From positions 1 through 5,833 of the forward strand of contig JAIVGW010000259.1 of NCBI GenBank assembly GCA_020201415.1: 5,833 nucleotides of DNA. The letters are read 5' to 3'. Both the position numbers and the translations under genes were made by a program. The number at the start of each line of letters is the position of its first letter. Positions within the stretch are counted from its first letter, which is position 1. The notes under the pieces are model-generated. The model made no database searches, was not told where the DNA came from, and was given only the letters and a program-made list of their open reading frames with translations. Shown piece by piece: positions 4,644-5,833 of the stretch. This DNA comes from Lentisphaerota bacterium (GTDB taxonomy: Bacteria > Verrucomicrobiota > Kiritimatiellia > JAAZAB01).

Positions 4644-5833
4644 ATGCAATGTTTTAAAACATTATTCTGCGCAATCTCAATGGCTGCGGCCGCCCGCGCC
4701 TGGGCCTGCACAACCATGATAATCACACCCGGCGCCACGGAAAACGGCGCGATGTATGTGGTTCATTCGGACGATGGACACCTGTCGGACGCGCGACTGA
4801 TGTATGTGCCGGCGGCGGATCACGCCCCCGGCAGCATGCGGCCGGTGCATTTCGACCCGGTATCCATCGGTGAACTGCCGCAATACGCCGCATTTGAATA
4901 CCGGCGTTACACCGGCAGCGCGCGCGGACCGGATTACGAGATGCCGGGCAAGCCCCTAACCGAGCCCATCGGTTACATCCCCCAGGTTCCGCACACCTAC
5001 GCCTATTTCGACGGCAATTACGGCATCATGAACGAACACCAGTTGATGTTCGGCGAATGCACGGACGGCTCCAAAACCGACGGCGCCCTGCCCGGACCCA
5101 AACGCTTGTTTTACAGCGCGGAACTGGCGCGCGTGGCGCTGGAACGCTGCACCAACGCATTGGCAGCGGTGAAATTGATCGGGGAACTCATCGACACTTA
5201 CGGCTTTTACGGCACGGGCGAAACCCTGCCGGTGGCGGATTCCCGCGAGGGCTGGGTGATTGAGATGGCGCCGGGGCCCGGCGCGGTGCCCGGCCTGTGG
5301 GTCGCCCAGCGGGTGCCTGACGGCGAAGTCTTTATGGCCGCCAACCAGTTCCGCATCCGCGAAATCGACCCGGAAAACCCGGACCAGTTGATCGGCGCGC
5401 ATGTTTATCAGACGGCCCGTGAACAGGGCTGGTGGAACCCGGATGACGGCAAACTGGACTGGCTTGAAACCGTCAGCCTGGGAGAATACAATCATCCCTA
5501 TTATTCACTACGGCGGGTATGGCGGCTGCTCGACAAGCTGGCGCCGGCGCGCGCTTTCAGTCCCTGGGTCGAGGACGGATACACCCGGGACTATCCCTTC
5601 AGCGTAAAACCGGAGCGTTCCCTGACGCGCCGGGATGTGCTGGAACTGCTGCGCGACCATTACGAAGGCACGGAATTCGACATGTCCCAGGGTGTCGCGG
5701 CCGGCCCCTTCGGATGCCCTTACCGCTACCTTGGCCCCGATGACTCCAGCGGCGATGTCGCCGATCCCACAAAAAAACACGACGGCGCCTGGGAACGGCC
5801 GCTTTCGGTTTATTACTGCACTTATGTCTTTGT
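4644..5833 (+). CDS. Secreted peptidase family C69 dipeptidase (3' end outside window)
   Basis: An Ntn-hydrolase dipeptidase of the PepD/C69 family, expected to cleave short peptides outside the cytoplasm. The first 396 residues are present. Family members with signal peptides are commonly near 500 residues or more, so roughly a hundred or more are missing. Residues 1-21 form a signal peptide: K5, a hydrophobic core from about 6 to 17, and AWA before C22. C22 opens the family's conserved CTT start and is the presumed N-terminal nucleophile. Further family marks are HSDDGH (41-46), YIPQVPHTYAY (111-121), GIMNEHQLMFGECT (127-140), GTGETLPVADSREGWVIEM (190-208), ANQFRI (233-238) and LLRDHYEGTEFDMSQG (335-350), followed by AGPFGCPYR (353-361). 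The start at ATG 4644 is set by GGGAG eight bases upstream and by the signal peptide. Residue 22 does not sit in a good lipobox (Trp at -2, Ala at -3), arguing against a lipoprotein. Substrate is unknown. Confidence 0.92.
   Translation, partial: MQCFKTLFCAISMAAAARAWACTTMIITPGATENGAMYVVHSDDGHLSDARLMYVPAADHAPGSMRPVHFDPVSIGELPQYAAFEYRRYTGSARGPDYEMPGKPLTEPIGYIPQVPHTYAYFDGNYGIMNEHQLMFGECTDGSKTDGALPGPKRLFYSAELARVALERCTNALAAVKLIGELIDTYGFYGTGETLPVADSREGWVIEMAPGPGAVPGLWVAQRVPDGEVFMAANQFRIREIDPENPDQLIGAHVYQTAREQGWWNPDDGKLDWLETVSLGEYNHPYYSLRRVWRLLDKLAPARAFSPWVEDGYTRDYPFSVKPERSLTRRDVLELLRDHYEGTEFDMSQGVAAGPFGCPYRYLGPDDSSGDVADPTKKHDGAWERPLSVYYCTYVF

Noticed and set aside
4956..5495. 179-codon open frame on the minus strand
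   Set aside because: It lies antisense inside the C69 peptidase, whose family motifs are clear throughout; a GC-rich shadow with no recognisable protein.
1..5833. tRNA, rRNA, CRISPR, insertion sequence or prophage signals
   Set aside because: No repeats with regular spacing, no transposase or integrase frames and no tRNA-like cloverleaf seen; nearly all sequence is accounted for by the five genes.

Overview
The window carries five protein genes and no RNA genes, mobile elements or CRISPR. Two divergent blocks meet at a short shared promoter region (2730-2851). The DNA is GC-rich with GC-biased third codon positions, and intergenic gaps are short and AT-richer. A DUF2723 membrane protein, a DPPR-synthase-type UbiA protein and a secreted C69 dipeptidase together suggest a Gram-negative-type bacterium of the PVC/Bacteroidota kind. 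Verrucomicrobiota, Kiritimatiellota or Lentisphaerota are my best guess. This is an impression from gene content, not a phylogenetic result.

Left block, minus strand, read from 2729 down to 1: a polyprenol-phosphate-mannose-synthase-like family 2 glycosyltransferase (1986-2729), a UbiA-superfamily polyprenyl-phosphate phosphoribosyltransferase homologue overlapping it by 8 nt (1091-1993), and, after an 82-nt gap holding its own good sigma70-like promoter, the N-terminal 336 residues of a DUF2723 (TMEM260-like, GT-C-type) multi-pass protein that runs off the left edge. Together they look like a module that loads sugars onto a polyprenyl phosphate carrier and uses them outside the cytoplasmic membrane. 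Acceptor and sugar are unknown.

Right block, plus strand: a complete, apparently active glucose-6-phosphate isomerase (pgi, 2852-4495), a 148-nt AT-richer gap with a short perfect inverted repeat (4496-4643), and the first 396 residues of a secreted peptidase family C69 dipeptidase (4644 to the right edge). Its predicted signal peptide ends exactly at the presumed catalytic cysteine.

Pgi supplies fructose-6-phosphate, the precursor of GDP-mannose, so it may be metabolically linked to the left block, but divergence alone does not prove this. The most notable signals are the lipid-linked-sugar cassette, a promoter placing the glycosyltransferase start codon at the predicted transcription start (a leaderless mRNA), and the signal-peptide/catalytic-cysteine junction of the C69 enzyme.
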